Notes under the pieces: generated by a model
The model's input: the letters and a program-made list of their open reading frames with translations, nothing else
The model's database searches: none
Told to the model about the DNA's origin: nothing
Shown here: positions 25,578-37,618 of the stretch, in pieces
Layout of the letters: the number at the start of each line of letters is the position of its first letter
How positions within the stretch are numbered: position 1 is the first letter of the stretch
Program-made: the position numbers and the translations under genes
Origin: Chrysomallon squamiferum
Lineage: Eukaryota > Mollusca > Gastropoda > Neomphalida > Peltospiridae
Length of the DNA: 64,000 bases
NCBI GenBank assembly: GCA_012295275.1
Contig: CM022671.1
Coordinates: forward strand, 12,085,678-12,149,677
Direction of reading: 5' to 3'

Positions 25578-25682
25578 ATAAGAAATCGCAATTTCCAAAG
25601 CCGGAGCACCACATAATTCTGAAATGCTTCTTAAAAATTCATTATCCATATCAATAGCTTTGATGTGACAAACTTTCTCCAA
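25578..25682 (-). other. Candidate orphan coding exon (105 nt), minus strand
   Basis: ATTTCAG acceptor and GTAAAA donor bound 35 open codons (starting LEKVCHIKAIDMDNEFLRS and ending ALEIAISY), phase 0 at both ends. It sits beside a promoter-like patch and a low-complexity tract. No homologue recognised. Confidence 0.22.
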
Positions 25683-25758
25683 CTGAAATAATAGGTACTA
25701 AAAATTAATTTTAAATAAAAATAAATAGTGTGTATATGTTACAGTCAGTATGTAAAAC

Positions 25759-25890
25759 TAATCATTTGGCCTAATGCATGAAATGTTTAGGCATTTAGCC
25801 TAACACCTAATGACTAAAATTTCTAGGAACTAGGCCAAACGACTGAAATAGACCTCTAGTCGTTAGGCAAAATGACTGAATGAAAAAGAA
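25759..25890. repeat. Imperfect inverted repeat built from GGCCTAA units
   Basis: TCATTTGGCCTAATG (about 25761) and GCATTTAGCCTAAC (about 25792) are mirrored by TAGGCCAAACGACTGAA and GTTAGGCAAAATGACTGAA further right. The two arms carry two units each around an AT-rich centre. It could be a decayed foldback element. Confidence 0.4.
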
Positions 25891-26036
25891 TGACTAACAA
25901 TTGTATGAAAACATTTATTTCGAAACACATCTATTTATTACAGCATTTCAAACTTGAGTGACATCTTGTATTGCACAAAAGGCGCTGCTTAAAACATTTA
26001 CAATGTTTTGTTTACCACCTCGTTGTCCGCCCACAG

Positions 26037-26132
26037 TTGCATTTCAAAAATTCTTGTCCTCCTGTGGATGACTCCTTTTACACCGCTGCTGTAAGAGACA
26101 TTGTGCTTTCTCTGTTCAGATCATCCCTGAAG
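26037..26132 (+). other. Candidate orphan coding exon (96 nt)
   Basis: Flanked by CCCACAG and GTAAAA, phase 0 at both ends, 32 open codons that look protein-like (LHFKNSCPPVDDSFY, then AAVRDIVLSLFRSSLK). The local base composition is richer in G+C than the surroundings. No homologue recognised and no partner exon assigned. Confidence 0.25.
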
Positions 26133-26447
26133 GTAAAATAGCACACCTTAGTAAGTATTTGAATATCCAAGTATATCAAAATAACGATGTAAAAATTAAA
26201 TAATCAGCATTTATAATATTATATTTTGAAAGAGATCTGTGAAAAGGAGGAACTGAATAAGCAACAAATCTGAATGAAAATACGAATAACTTATACATGT
26301 TTATGTATCTGTACATGCTACAGTGTTTAGAGTCTCACCCACAGTTTTTGAAAGGATGTCGAACACACGTAGATAAGTTTCCGATTATAATCACTAATCG
26401 GAAATGTTTAATGTAAACTTTTTTCAGACTGTTAAACACATTCACTC

Positions 26448-26450
<3 letters not shown>

Positions 26451-26515
<65 letters not shown>
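26451..26515. repeat. (GA)n microsatellite, about 65 bp
   Basis: Uninterrupted AG tract, about 120 bp upstream of the signal-peptide-like ATG at 26634. Confidence 0.98.
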
Positions 26516-26518
<3 letters not shown>

Positions 26519-26633
26519 ATTATACATTTAAGTTTCATTCAATAACAACACAGCTGTGACAAAGATTTTCAGCTGAATGATGATCAATATGTCCGAAGTC
26601 AAAACATTTTAACACGTAGCAGAACGCACAGAC

Positions 26634-26777
26634 ATGGCGACTAGAAAAGTCACACTCGTGTATGTTTTTCTGTGGGTATTACTTTTTGTAAACGGACATA
26701 AGATAGCTTATGGAGTGTTTAAGGTTTGTGATAATTATTGTTGTAATTTTGGTGTTATAATAGAACACCATTTATAA
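26634..26777 (+). CDS. Possible secreted micropeptide or signal-peptide first exon
   Basis: ATG 26634 opens a textbook signal peptide (MATRKVTLVYVFLWVLLFVNG), then HKIAYGVFK. At that point a weak donor (GTTTGT, 26724) could splice on. Unspliced, it reads a further 17 codons with three Cys to TAA at 26775-26777 (47 aa). It could be the first exon of the 28605 gene, but I found no phase-compatible acceptor I trust. It may also be chance. Confidence 0.3.
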   Translation: MATRKVTLVYVFLWVLLFVNGHKIAYGVFKVCDNYCCNFGVIIEHHL

Positions 26778-27276
26778 AGGCTATTTCGTGCAAAAGGAAG
26801 ACGAGAATGAAATATTTCGAAATGTTAATTTATTTTTTATATTTATTTATTTATTAATTTATTTATTAATTTATTTTTATCAGGAATGTTAGAGGATTTC
26901 AAGTGATAGAAAGGAATATGAATAAAGTATTATTATTAATATTTAAGAAAAAAGGAGCTTTAGGTTAATGTTTTTAGCCAAAGCATATGATGAATTTACA
27001 AGATGAAAAAAATGCTGTTAAATAAATTTTGTTATAAGTATTGATATAGTGCTGTTAAATATATTTTGTCATGAGTTTGGATATAGTTTGTTTAATATGA
27101 TATTTAAGTCTGAGGTTAGTTACTAAGCGGATTAACTTGCCAATTTAGATTTTAATTCATGTTTTTTTCAAACTAAAATTAGGTCTCTCTGTTTGCATTA
27201 CTTTTTAACGAGGAGAACAGGATATAATATCTAATGTCTGGCATACAAATCTTTGTTGATATATCTACATATTCAC

Positions 27277-27280
<4 letters not shown>

Positions 27281-27368
<88 letters not shown>
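27281..27368. repeat. (GA)n microsatellite, about 88 bp
   Basis: The longest GA tract in the window, without interruptions. Confidence 0.98.
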
Positions 27369-27371
<3 letters not shown>

Positions 27372-28604
27372 TTTAACTATATTTAGTTTTCAGTTTTTTT
27401 TATAATATTTTTTTATTTTTGCAGACTGGCCTAAGATGAGGTTTTGACAAACAGTTCCCTTCAGCTAAAGCATTCAAGTCGGAATCATTACTTTAGTATC
27501 CTTGTACCATCTAATGAAGTTCTGTACCACTACTGACTCTTGTAAACTGATCGGTCACTGTTATTATTAGTACTGTTTGTTACAAATCATATATTAATCT
27601 AGTTAAACTATGAAAGGTTCAGCAGTTAAACACTTCAAACACTACGTGTATGAAACAGAAACAATTAGGATTTACTTACAATTAGTGGAGACTCCCATTT
27701 TTCTTAGTTCAAGCACCTGGAAAAAAGAATTTGGGCAGGAATAAAAAGATAAATAAGTTATAATTATTATTATTATAATTGTTATTATTGTTATTATTAT
27801 TGTTATTGTTATTATTATTATTATTGTAAGCAGGACTTCACCTACCACCAATAACTAAATGTCAATAAACAACAACCTTTTTGTTTTAGGTGCTTTTTCT
27901 CAGACATTGCATAGTGCCATTTCCTCCAGGTGCCTTTTTCCGGTGCCATTTTTTTCCAGTGCCATTTTTTCCGCATCCCATTTAGTATACTGGTACGTCA
28001 AGCAAAGTTATTGTTTAAACGTTAAAAAAAGTATAAGCGTTTACGTTATGTTGGGCGTGAGGTTCCAGAGATGAATGTCTATGTCCACTTGTTATCATAA
28101 GAAGTAATATAAATATTATTCATTATCTTCAGTAAAACACATGCTAAATACGCATTTTCCAAAAACCATATATTTAGTTAAGTACAGCATAGTATTTATT
28201 TAGTCGCAACTGACCAGAGTGCTCATGTGTTAATGTAGATAATGTCGTTTTAGGTCTTACGAAAATGCAGTCAGTTTTGTATCTGATAGAACCCAGTATG
28301 AGGCTATTGAATATGAGCAGGGATCAGATTTTCATTGTAACAATAATGAGGGATAAATGTTCCGGACACTGCTTCCAGGAAGTGTAAGAATCTTGAAGCC
28401 AAAATAAACTGAATTGTTTGCAACCTTATATTTAATGTTAAAACCGATTTAAAGAGCTATAGGTTGCAGCCACTATTCGAATTTAGTTTATATTATTTTA
28501 AAATATTTTTAAGTTTAATATATTGTACATAATGAAAGTAGCTTTAATAACTGATTCCATTTTGTTTCGTTTTTAACAATAATTTTTAAGACGCACTGTT
28601 ACTG

Positions 28605-29194
28605 ATGAAACAAAGATTTATTAAGAACATATTTTACATTATGACTTTAACACAATTAAGTGCACCGGCTATGTCTACAGAGGGGGACAGAAAAGTTGAC
28701 GAACCTCATCTTTTGCTTCTAGATGACGCTAAACGTGAAATTTACGTAAGTTATCATCAAATGTTTTGAAGCATCATTTTAAGAATACTATTAGTATTAC
28801 AAAAAATTACAATACATGAATTAATTTTTCAATGAAACTCAGTAACATATACTATAATCTTATATAATCTTATGTAAACCTGATTATTGATGTGGAAACG
28901 ACATTACTAAACTTACTACATTAACAATTATAACACTAAACAGTAAATAATTTTTGTTTGATTATGTATTGTACCTTTTTTCTTCAGAGATTAGATTTAA
29001 AAGACCTAAAAACAAGAGAAATTCGTAAAATGCTACAAGATATTGGTTTCTACAGAAAAACGGATTTTACTGCAGCAATACCTAAAGAATACAGTGAGGG
29101 AGTTTCACCTCCAACAGATGGTGCCACTTTTGATACTTTGGTTTCTGGCAAATCAAGGTGGTCAAAGCATGGGCGTGTACTAGTGAGAGATTAA
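28605..29194 (+). CDS. Small two-exon gene, 115-aa protein of unknown function
   Basis: Exon 1 28605-28745 ends in a GTAAGT donor; exon 2 28988-29194 follows a pyrimidine-rich TTTTTTCTTCAG acceptor; both borders are in phase 0. The product is 115 aa. It starts with a mildly hydrophobic basic stretch (MKQRFIKNIFYIMTLTQLSA), then a charged region with an amphipathic helix (DLKDLKTREIRKMLQDIG) and a basic C-terminus. The helix resembles the first SAP-type helix in the C-terminal domain of MANF/ARMET proteins, but there is no CXXC motif, so this is only a resemblance. AATAAA at 29338-29343 gives a short 3' UTR. Translation might start further upstream: a signal-peptide-like exon lies at 26634 on the same strand. 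I do not recognise the family. Confidence 0.6.
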
Positions 29195-29337
29195 CGTTTA
29201 GAAAAAGATGATATTTACACACACAAACCAGCCATCTTGTTATGAAATCCAACGTGTAAAATGATTTGTAATCATAGCTTTGGATGGAACATTTTCTTAA
29301 TGGCGTTAGTTTTGTGTGTTTAGATATCACTTGAACA

Positions 29338-29343
29338 AATAAA
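29338..29343 (+). terminator. Poly(A) signal AATAAA of the small 115-aa gene
   Basis: A canonical hexamer about 145 nt after the TAA stop at 29194, in AT-rich DNA. A plausible 3' end for that transcript. Confidence 0.5.
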
Positions 29344-29399
29344 ATATTTAATTTCACTAAGTAATATATTAACTGTTGCTACACAGAAAACAAAACGAG

Positions 29400-32116
29400 C
29401 AAACATTGTTAGAAGTATTCTCAACTACGATTTGTCTAATAATTCTGATGTTTTTAAAAAAGATGGATGTAGAAATATAACATAACTATAATTTTTTCAC
29501 AATATCGTTAACTATATATATCTTTTGTGTGTGTGTGTATACACACACACACACACACACAAATATATAGGTAACAGGCATTTTGTTTTGTTTTATGCCA
29601 TGCTTGAATCTGATTCAACTAGTGGTTAATTTAATCATTGTAATTAGATTTTTTTGTTGTCACTGGGGTTTAACCAAGTCAATGTTAAAAAGCTGTTAAT
29701 ATATATATATATATATATTAAGAAAAGTATATAGGTAACATCTATATTTTTAATAAACTGATATTTTTAAACGTGTATATGGATGTTGATAATTTGTTAA
29801 TTTTATTTCTTGTTTGATGTGTGTGTATATATATATTTGCTTCTTCAAAATAAAATAAAATTAAAAACGGTAACACAAACAAATTAAGGTCTAGTAATTA
29901 GCATTTTATTGAAACAAGTATGTTTGTACAAAATTATTAAGACAAATATCACATGCAATATATGTACAATGAACAGAGTCTGGTGTATATTCATGACCGA
30001 AATGACACAAAAATAATGAACATGTCACTAAAGAAATGAAAATGAATGAATGAAAACATTAATAAGAAATTACTAAACATGATATACCAACATAATGAAT
30101 ATAAATGTAGGCCATAAAAATCCTGATTGGCAATATTAGTAGCATTTTATGGGGGGATTTTTTTTATCTTGTAGCAAAATCAAAATTAAATGCGATATAA
30201 ATACTAACTTTTCTTAGAAAAAAAAGAAAGAAAGTGAATGAACAATTGAATAAATGATGACTTTAGAATTTATTTATATGCAGAGAATGAGCAAAAAAAC
30301 CCCACCAGAACTGACAATGTCAATCAAATCAAATATAGTTGAGAATCTGAAACGATACATTCAATCTCAATGACTTGTGTAAGAGCTTAAATGATCAATT
30401 ATATCAAAGTGCATTTCAAACTAATATCAAAAATACAATCAAGCAAAACAGATTTTTAAAATATTTTATCAACACTAATTAAAACAGAAACTTACTATTA
30501 GCAGCATAGCCATTATTTTTTGTGTGGAGTACTATATTCCAAATATATTTGTCTAACTTCATTTATAGCTATTGTTTAAATGTTCAATGAAAATCAGAAA
30601 TTGTCAGTGTTGTTTTAGATAACTGCCCCTTCACTCACATCACCATCCAGCCATTCTATAAAACAGCAATGAATTTTGATTTACAATGGGAAAGATTACA
30701 GCAAAATCAGTACATAAATGTCCCCCCCTACCCTCCAGAGTAAACCAGCCTGTCCAGAGTGGGAGTCGTCCAGCTCTTCCTGGAAACACTGGCACAGACT
30801 CTGTTACTAGACTTCAAACATCTGCAGTGAAATTGTGAAAGGCAGATGTAAACAAAGTGGCTATCAGCATTGACTAGGAAGTACTGATCTGGTAAAACAC
30901 ACAAACACGATTTTACCTGAGATAAACAGTTGTCCAAGATGTCACATAAAATACAAAAATATGTTGTCAATGAATTAAACACTGTATTTAGAGGCCAAAA
31001 GTTATTTCCCCACTCATAACTAATAAATGTGTTCAATATTTGTTTCTATTTAGTAAAACTAATTTCAATTTTGTTATTTATAATTAAACATAAGCCAAAT
31101 ATTCTCTTTTCAGTAAAGAACTGCTCTCTATTGTATTCACTCTGCAACTTGATTTTTCATTCTAGTGTTGTTGGTTTTTTTTTGATATTGTAATTGTATT
31201 TCAGCACAATTTCTTTTGCCTGTGAATTTCTAATTTCTAATTCATTTTTAATAATACATCTGAGAAAATGCATCATAAATAAAATGTTTGAGAAAGGCAC
31301 TGAAATGATGATGCAGCTGATGAGTATATATTTTAAGCTAAAGATTTTCGTCAATGATAACCCTTTAAATTTAAAAAAAAAATCTCCCAAGCTAACATCC
31401 CAAAAAAACCCAACCAAAACAAACTGAAAAAAATAAAATAAACAATAATAATAATAATAATTTATGTGTCAAGAATGCTCTACAATTAATTGTTAATAGA
31501 TATATTTGGATTAAAATTAAAAAATAAAATATAAATTTAAACAATAACAATTATTAACACTAGCAGCAAAAGATGAGTGGCATAAATCTACTAATACCAC
31601 ATGGTGACAATATATATATTATATATACAACAAGTATGTGACATACAATACAAACATATACACAATAGATAATATTAAGTAGGGTGAGTTTCAATGATTT
31701 AATTGCACATATGGCAAACATAAAAAATGTTAACAGTCAGATCAAGAAGAAAGTGCTACTTTCTGAACATTTTTTAATAGTGTGAATGCACTAGAAATGG
31801 AAAAGTATGTTATTTAAGAGAATCTGTAATGGTAATAATGCAAGACATTTCTTCATAAATTCATCCTAACTCTTCACAGCCATATCATTTCTTATTATAC
31901 ATTTAGTGTCTCTTATTACTTCTTTTGATGATAGATGAAAAGACTAAAATACACTGTCATAAAATGAAGTCAGGATGTCAATCTCTGTGGATGTAAGAAC
32001 AAAAAAAAAAAAAATTAAAAAAAAAATTAAAGTTAAAAGTTAAAAAAAAATATATTACAGAAAATACAAAATAAAGATTAAAAAAAAAAAAATAGGAATT
32101 AATAATAATAATAATA

Positions 32117-32151
<35 letters not shown>

Positions 32152-33575
32152 TGGAGTGTATAACAATAAGCTTTTATTACTTTATAATCTCAAGTTTCCC
32201 TTTAGTTCTAATATTTTACACTTTTTATTTCAGATGTTCAAATATTTAATTTAGTCCAAATTTACATTACCAATTCTTTATTACTTTTTAATCATTCAAA
32301 AGAAGTACTGACATATAATTTCTTTGTGGACTAGGTGGAAAAGCAGTACAATAAATTACAAACTGGAATCATACACATTATAGTTTGTATACATACACAC
32401 ACTAAGTAATATTATATATATATATATATACATTAACATTCCATAAGGTATAGGTGGCTGAAAACCAAGTACATCATTTAACAGAAAAAGCATCTATATC
32501 ACAAAATTTATGTGGTCTTTTAAAAACTAATATCACAACAAACAATACTTACAATAAAATGAGCAAAGAAAATGTATTTAAAATTGTATCAAGAAATCAT
32601 CATCTAGAGATAAAAATTCAAAGCTGGAGTCAGTCAACAGTTGATACTTTTTAATATATAATTCATACTGTTATTTTTGCTTAAACAATGTAAATTTTAC
32701 ACATTCTTTACACAGAGTAATGCAAAAATCTTTATGTAATCTAATGAAAAACCCTGAAATAAACTGAAGGAAAAAGACAAAATTATCTTAGTGACCTGAT
32801 AGTATAGAAGATGAATTTTAATCTTTCATGAATAATTTATTAACAAAGCAAGCTTACAAAATTTCTCACTTTTGATTTAAGACATTTTAAATCCATATTT
32901 TATATCATATTAACCAAAATATAGACCATGTTAATTTATTATCATTATTGTTAACTAAGGCAGTAACAAAGCTTTATGAAAACTGAATTGTTTTGTTAAA
33001 ATTCTCAAGTAACCATACACACCATATAAACATTCTTTATTAATGTATATCAATTTCCAATAAGGAAACACTTAAAGAAAAAAAGAAAAACATTAAGAAA
33101 TTTACTATTCAGTTTTTGTTTACACATCTGTCTGCCACAAATAAAGACCGCCAAAATATTTTTGTTCGTATAATTTTATGAATGCCAATGTAAGAAACCA
33201 TAACCCTGAGTTAATCTTAAAGCTGATGATTTTGTAACTTTTTATTTTACAAAAAGGTTAACAACGATCTTCATAACAAAAGGAGTGAAAAAACCGAAGA
33301 AAAGAACAAGAAGAAACGCCATCAATGTTTCATGCATTTGCCATTTAAGAATATCACACTTAAACAATATGTTCTAATTAACATTTATCACAAGCATGCA
33401 ACATCACACACACACATTACATACAATAAAACTGGGTATCAAATTTAGCTAACTACAGAGTGCAAGCTAAAATATGTTATTACACTAAGGATAAAGCATG
33501 TGATTTGCCAACCCTGTAGAATGAAAAATATGTTAAACACTCATGCACAGTAATTAAGTTCTAAATAAAATAATA

Positions 33576-33615
<40 letters not shown>

Positions 33616-36000
33616 TAATAATAATAATAATAATAATAATTGTAATTATAATAAAATTATCCAAACAATAACAAAAAATAAAATAAAATAAATAAACAAA
33701 TAAATAAGAAGTATATAAATAAAAGAAATAAAATAATTAAAAAAATATATAAAAAATATAAAAACAATAAATTAAAAGAACTGATAATGAATAAAATAAT
33801 GAAAGAACCCTTCAGTACTTTTTACAAAAAACCCCATAAAACTCACTAAGTAGCAATACTAGAGTAATTGTATGACAGTCTCTTATCATCTGTCAGACAC
33901 AGGGTGACTAGAAAATTAAGTATATATACACTGATAATGAAAGCAGGATTTCAACCTTTTAATTCAAGACAATCAAAACTCTGTTTAATTCATGACTGGT
34001 TTAATTATTTATCATCACACTTATGTGTAAAGATGATTTTAATACTTTTGTTTATTTTTATTATCTTTCAACAGTTGATTAAACAAATTTCATTTAGCAA
34101 CAGTTTAAATATCATAGATAATCGTCAGATTATTCAGTTATGGAATACAAACAAGAAACAGGCATCAAGCTCTAAGTAAAAATGTACTCTCAACAGATTT
34201 TAAAAATTTTAAAGAAATAAAATAAAAGAAGAAAGGAAAAATACCAGGTGTTTGGGGGAGCAAAAAATCCAATCTTTCTTTGCAAAATGTATTTTTATTT
34301 AACAAAAGAGACCAATATGTTAGTTATTGTTTTATTTCTCATTTAAAAATTAGTTTAATAAATATTTCAAAATGTAAATTTTTTGGAGGATCTACTTAAT
34401 ATAAAACAAAAAATTAATTTTATTTATTAAAAATATATATTTATTTTGATTTCCTTCTTATATATAAAAATAAATACTATTTTAAAAGGTGAAAAATAAA
34501 AAAAATAAAAATAAAATAGAAAAAATTTATAAATGGGGGATAATTTACTAATGTTTTTTTTCTTTTTCAGTCAGTTAAATCTTTAATGGTGTACCAAACT
34601 GTTTATGTGTAACTAATTAATTGTTGTTAACATTTATAACAAAACATGTTAGCAATATTAACAGAATATATAAATAAATAAACAGTTGAAAAAAATATAC
34701 CCCAGTATTTAATTTTACATGATCTGAATGACAAATGGATATACTTTAATGTTAATTATTGGCTTGTGATTAACAAACTGACATAGGAAATACATAAAAC
34801 TAAGTTTATATACATAGGACTATTTAATGACTATAACACAATCAAGCACTAAGCATGCATAAGACAAGGGAAACCTGGAGACTTCTGTCCAGCAGAAATA
34901 GGCCTATGAATATTTACACAAAATATATAACATGAACTAATACAGAGTTTCATATACATCATAATTACATCTGATACTGTAATACAGTGATTTTTTATAC
35001 ATGATTTGTCTATCTGATCCTTGTACATTATTAACATATCTGACAGTGAAGTATAATGATAAATTATAAATTATTAATCTGACATGATATATAGTGGTTA
35101 TAATATTAAAATATCTATCAAGTGATCCGTCTACATTACAATTATTAATGACGCATAAATTTTGCTCATACATCATTATGTATCTGACATTGAAGCGTAG
35201 TGATCCTAATATATCATTATTGTCTCTGACACAGAAATATAGCATTCTTATATATCTGACAATAAAAGTTTAATGACCCATACACATCATTATTATTTCA
35301 CATTGAATTATTAGAGATTTAACAACCTACATACATCATTATTATAGAAAAACAAAAATAAAGGAAGATGTTATAAGAGATGATACAGGTACCGATCCAT
35401 TTGTCTGGCTTCCAGAAATTTTGAAAATTTTGAAACTGGCTTCTTTTAAATTAAGTGTGCTTTGTTTTAATTCAAGTGAGAGAACACTGCTGTGTACAGA
35501 TGAACCTTTCACAAGAATTATTATTTTTTTTTTTTTTCAGTTTACACTCATTTTTATTTATTATCTTGTCTAAAAGACTAGCAGAAATGCAACTTTCTAG
35601 TGAAAAGTGTTCTATACAGGTATTTTAAGAATTTTAAGTGAATTAGAAAGATCAACCACATAGTGCTTTAGAAGTGTATTGATTTTTATCTGTTTATTAC
35701 AGTTTCATTATTTTATATTTTAATTAAAATCTAGCCTGTATCCAAAAATCAAAACCTCTGGTTCCAAGCTTGCCACTACTTATGTAAATGGTTTGGTACT
35801 TGTATGATAGTTTCCAGGCAATGATTTAGTGGGTTTTTTTTAAAGTCATTTGTGTGAAAAGATGTATGTACATGCTGGTTTCTTTTATTGTGCATAACTG
35901 GATGAAAGGTTAAAGATACAATTTATACGACATGAAATCATTTGGCCACAAAAAACATTTTTATCCTGTAATAAAAATAATAATGATTATATAAATCCTT
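29400..36000. other. AT-rich intergenic DNA between the small gene and GIT
   Basis: Mostly A+T with (AT)n at about 29701-29719, (CA)n near 29541, AAT tracts and long A/T runs. One patch at about 30728-30900 is G+C-richer and open in more than one minus-strand frame (one ends LDRLVYSGG then stop). I cannot assign it to a gene. Confidence 0.5.
33570..33642. repeat. (AAT)n microsatellite
   Basis: A run of AAT/ATA triplets with one interruption, inside a longer A+T-only stretch. Similar AAT tracts occur at about 32099-32149 and 24880-24909. Confidence 0.9.
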
Positions 36001-36019
36001 GCATTCCTATAAATTAAAA

Positions 36020-36294
36020 TTTATTAAATCACTCTTCTCATTTCTTCTCATAACCATTTTGTGAAGATTTTACAAGTAAACAGTCATCTTCACTGCATTA
36101 AAAATATCCTTGTCCAGGATGACTAATGCTCTGACGGAAACTAATAAAAGTGTGAAATCTCTCTGCTAGATTCCATTTTGATTTCAATTCCAAGAAAAAT
36201 AATTCTCAGGAATAGGAAACATGCAATTATGCTCCCAAAAGAACAAGCTAACTAAGACATGCATATGACAATTTGTAACCAGCAAGTCCAGTGC
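36020..36294 (-). other. Probable GIT 3' UTR with AATAAA
   Basis: Minus-strand AATAAA at 36025-36020 lies about 270 nt after the stop codon. Other hexamers lie further on (for example near 35.55 kb), so the UTR may be longer. Confidence 0.4.
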
Positions 36295-37618
36295 CTACTG
36301 AAACAATGTCACCAACTGTTTGGCAGCCTTTGCAATATCATACGCAAACTGAATAATTTGCTGTGTCTTATGATTAGGGTCAAAGTCCTCTTCATGTCCA
36401 GCTATGGGTGGACAGTCTAAACACTCTGCTCTCAGTTTTGTGGCACTAGTTGTGAGAAGTAGTAAAGCTGCACTGACCGTATCAGTTTTTATAATCTGAA
36501 AAATAAATGTTATTGCATTACCTGTTATCCATGAATTTAATTATGAAACCTATAATTATTTTAAATTTATAAAACTGTGTTATTTATTAATCCAGCAAAA
36601 GAGAAACCTTTAGAAGATAATTAATAAAAATTCATAATTGTTATTTATAAATCTAGTAAAAGTGAAACATACAGAAAATAATTATTTAAACGTAAAAAAA
36701 AAACTATGTCATTTATGAATGTGACAAAAGTGAAAGGTTAAGATAATAATCATTTAAAAATCAATAAAACTGTTTTATTTATGAATCTGGCAAAACTGAG
36801 ACTTGTACAAAAATCATTATTTGTAATTTATAAAATTATTTTTCACTCCCAATCACTCACTCAAAATTTATGACATTCTCATGCACTAAGGTACAAAATC
36901 TCTCAATCTCAAAATAAGTTTATACTAAAAGATTAAAAAAATAAATAAATAAATGAACTGAAATATTTATTTTAAAATTATTTTTAGAGATAGAAAATAT
37001 TATAAAAAACTAACCTTTGGGAAAATTGACTCCATCTCAGAAACAGCTGCGTATATCTTGTCAGAACATGGACCATAACTGAAGATAAACAATAAAGTTT
37101 TCAAGAATACATAAACAGTAACATAACTTGTTTGTAATAAATCACTATGTATGTGATGCATGTATGAATGGATTGCTATAGAGTTATTTAGACTGGTGCT
37201 TGACTGATTTATGTTTAGTAAAAGCTACTAACCAACCATCTTTTAATTATTACATATTAAATTTTTAAAAGAGGAAAGTAAGATGCTTTCAGTGTATTGT
37301 TAAATGAAACACTTCTTACTTATTTTAAATATTGGCTAATTCTTATCAAATCCTCCCCCTTACCTTTGAAATATAAGTTAACAGTTTGTAAGAAACAACA
37401 ATTCTAAAACTAGAAGACACTGTTCAACACACCTAGCAAGATCACCTTCTTGCGCTTTCTGCAACAACTCCTGTATCTTCTTTGTGATTTTTTCTGTTTT
37501 ATGCACTACCTCTTCCTCAGACGGTAATTCCACTATTGCATCATCGACAGGCAGCAAGGCTTTGACCCCAGCATCATTAAGCACAGAGGAACAGTCATGA
37601 AAAACATCTGAGTGTGGT
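36295..37618 (-). CDS. GIT2: GIT C-terminal paxillin-binding (FAT-like) exons (19-21)
   Basis: [51 protein letters not shown] and [19 protein letters not shown] then TAG match the four-helix focal-adhesion-targeting region of GIT, which binds paxillin LD motifs. Exon 19 ends at a GTGTGT donor. Confidence 0.93.

Noticed and set aside
26335..26538. ORF with a long Leu-Ser repeat
   Set aside because: It is a reading of the (GA)n microsatellite.
27859..28074. 71-codon plus-strand ORF
   Set aside because: Contains locally repeated GTGCCATTTTTTCC phrases and no homology. Not convincing as a gene.
33868..34179. 103-codon plus-strand ORF
   Set aside because: No recognisable motif, typical of a chance frame in AT-rich DNA, with no flanking exon signals.
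34849..35245. Overlapping minus-strand ORFs rich in Tyr, Ile and Asn
   Set aside because: They appear to arise from loosely repeated ATCTGACA/ACATCATTAT phrases. No protein-like features.
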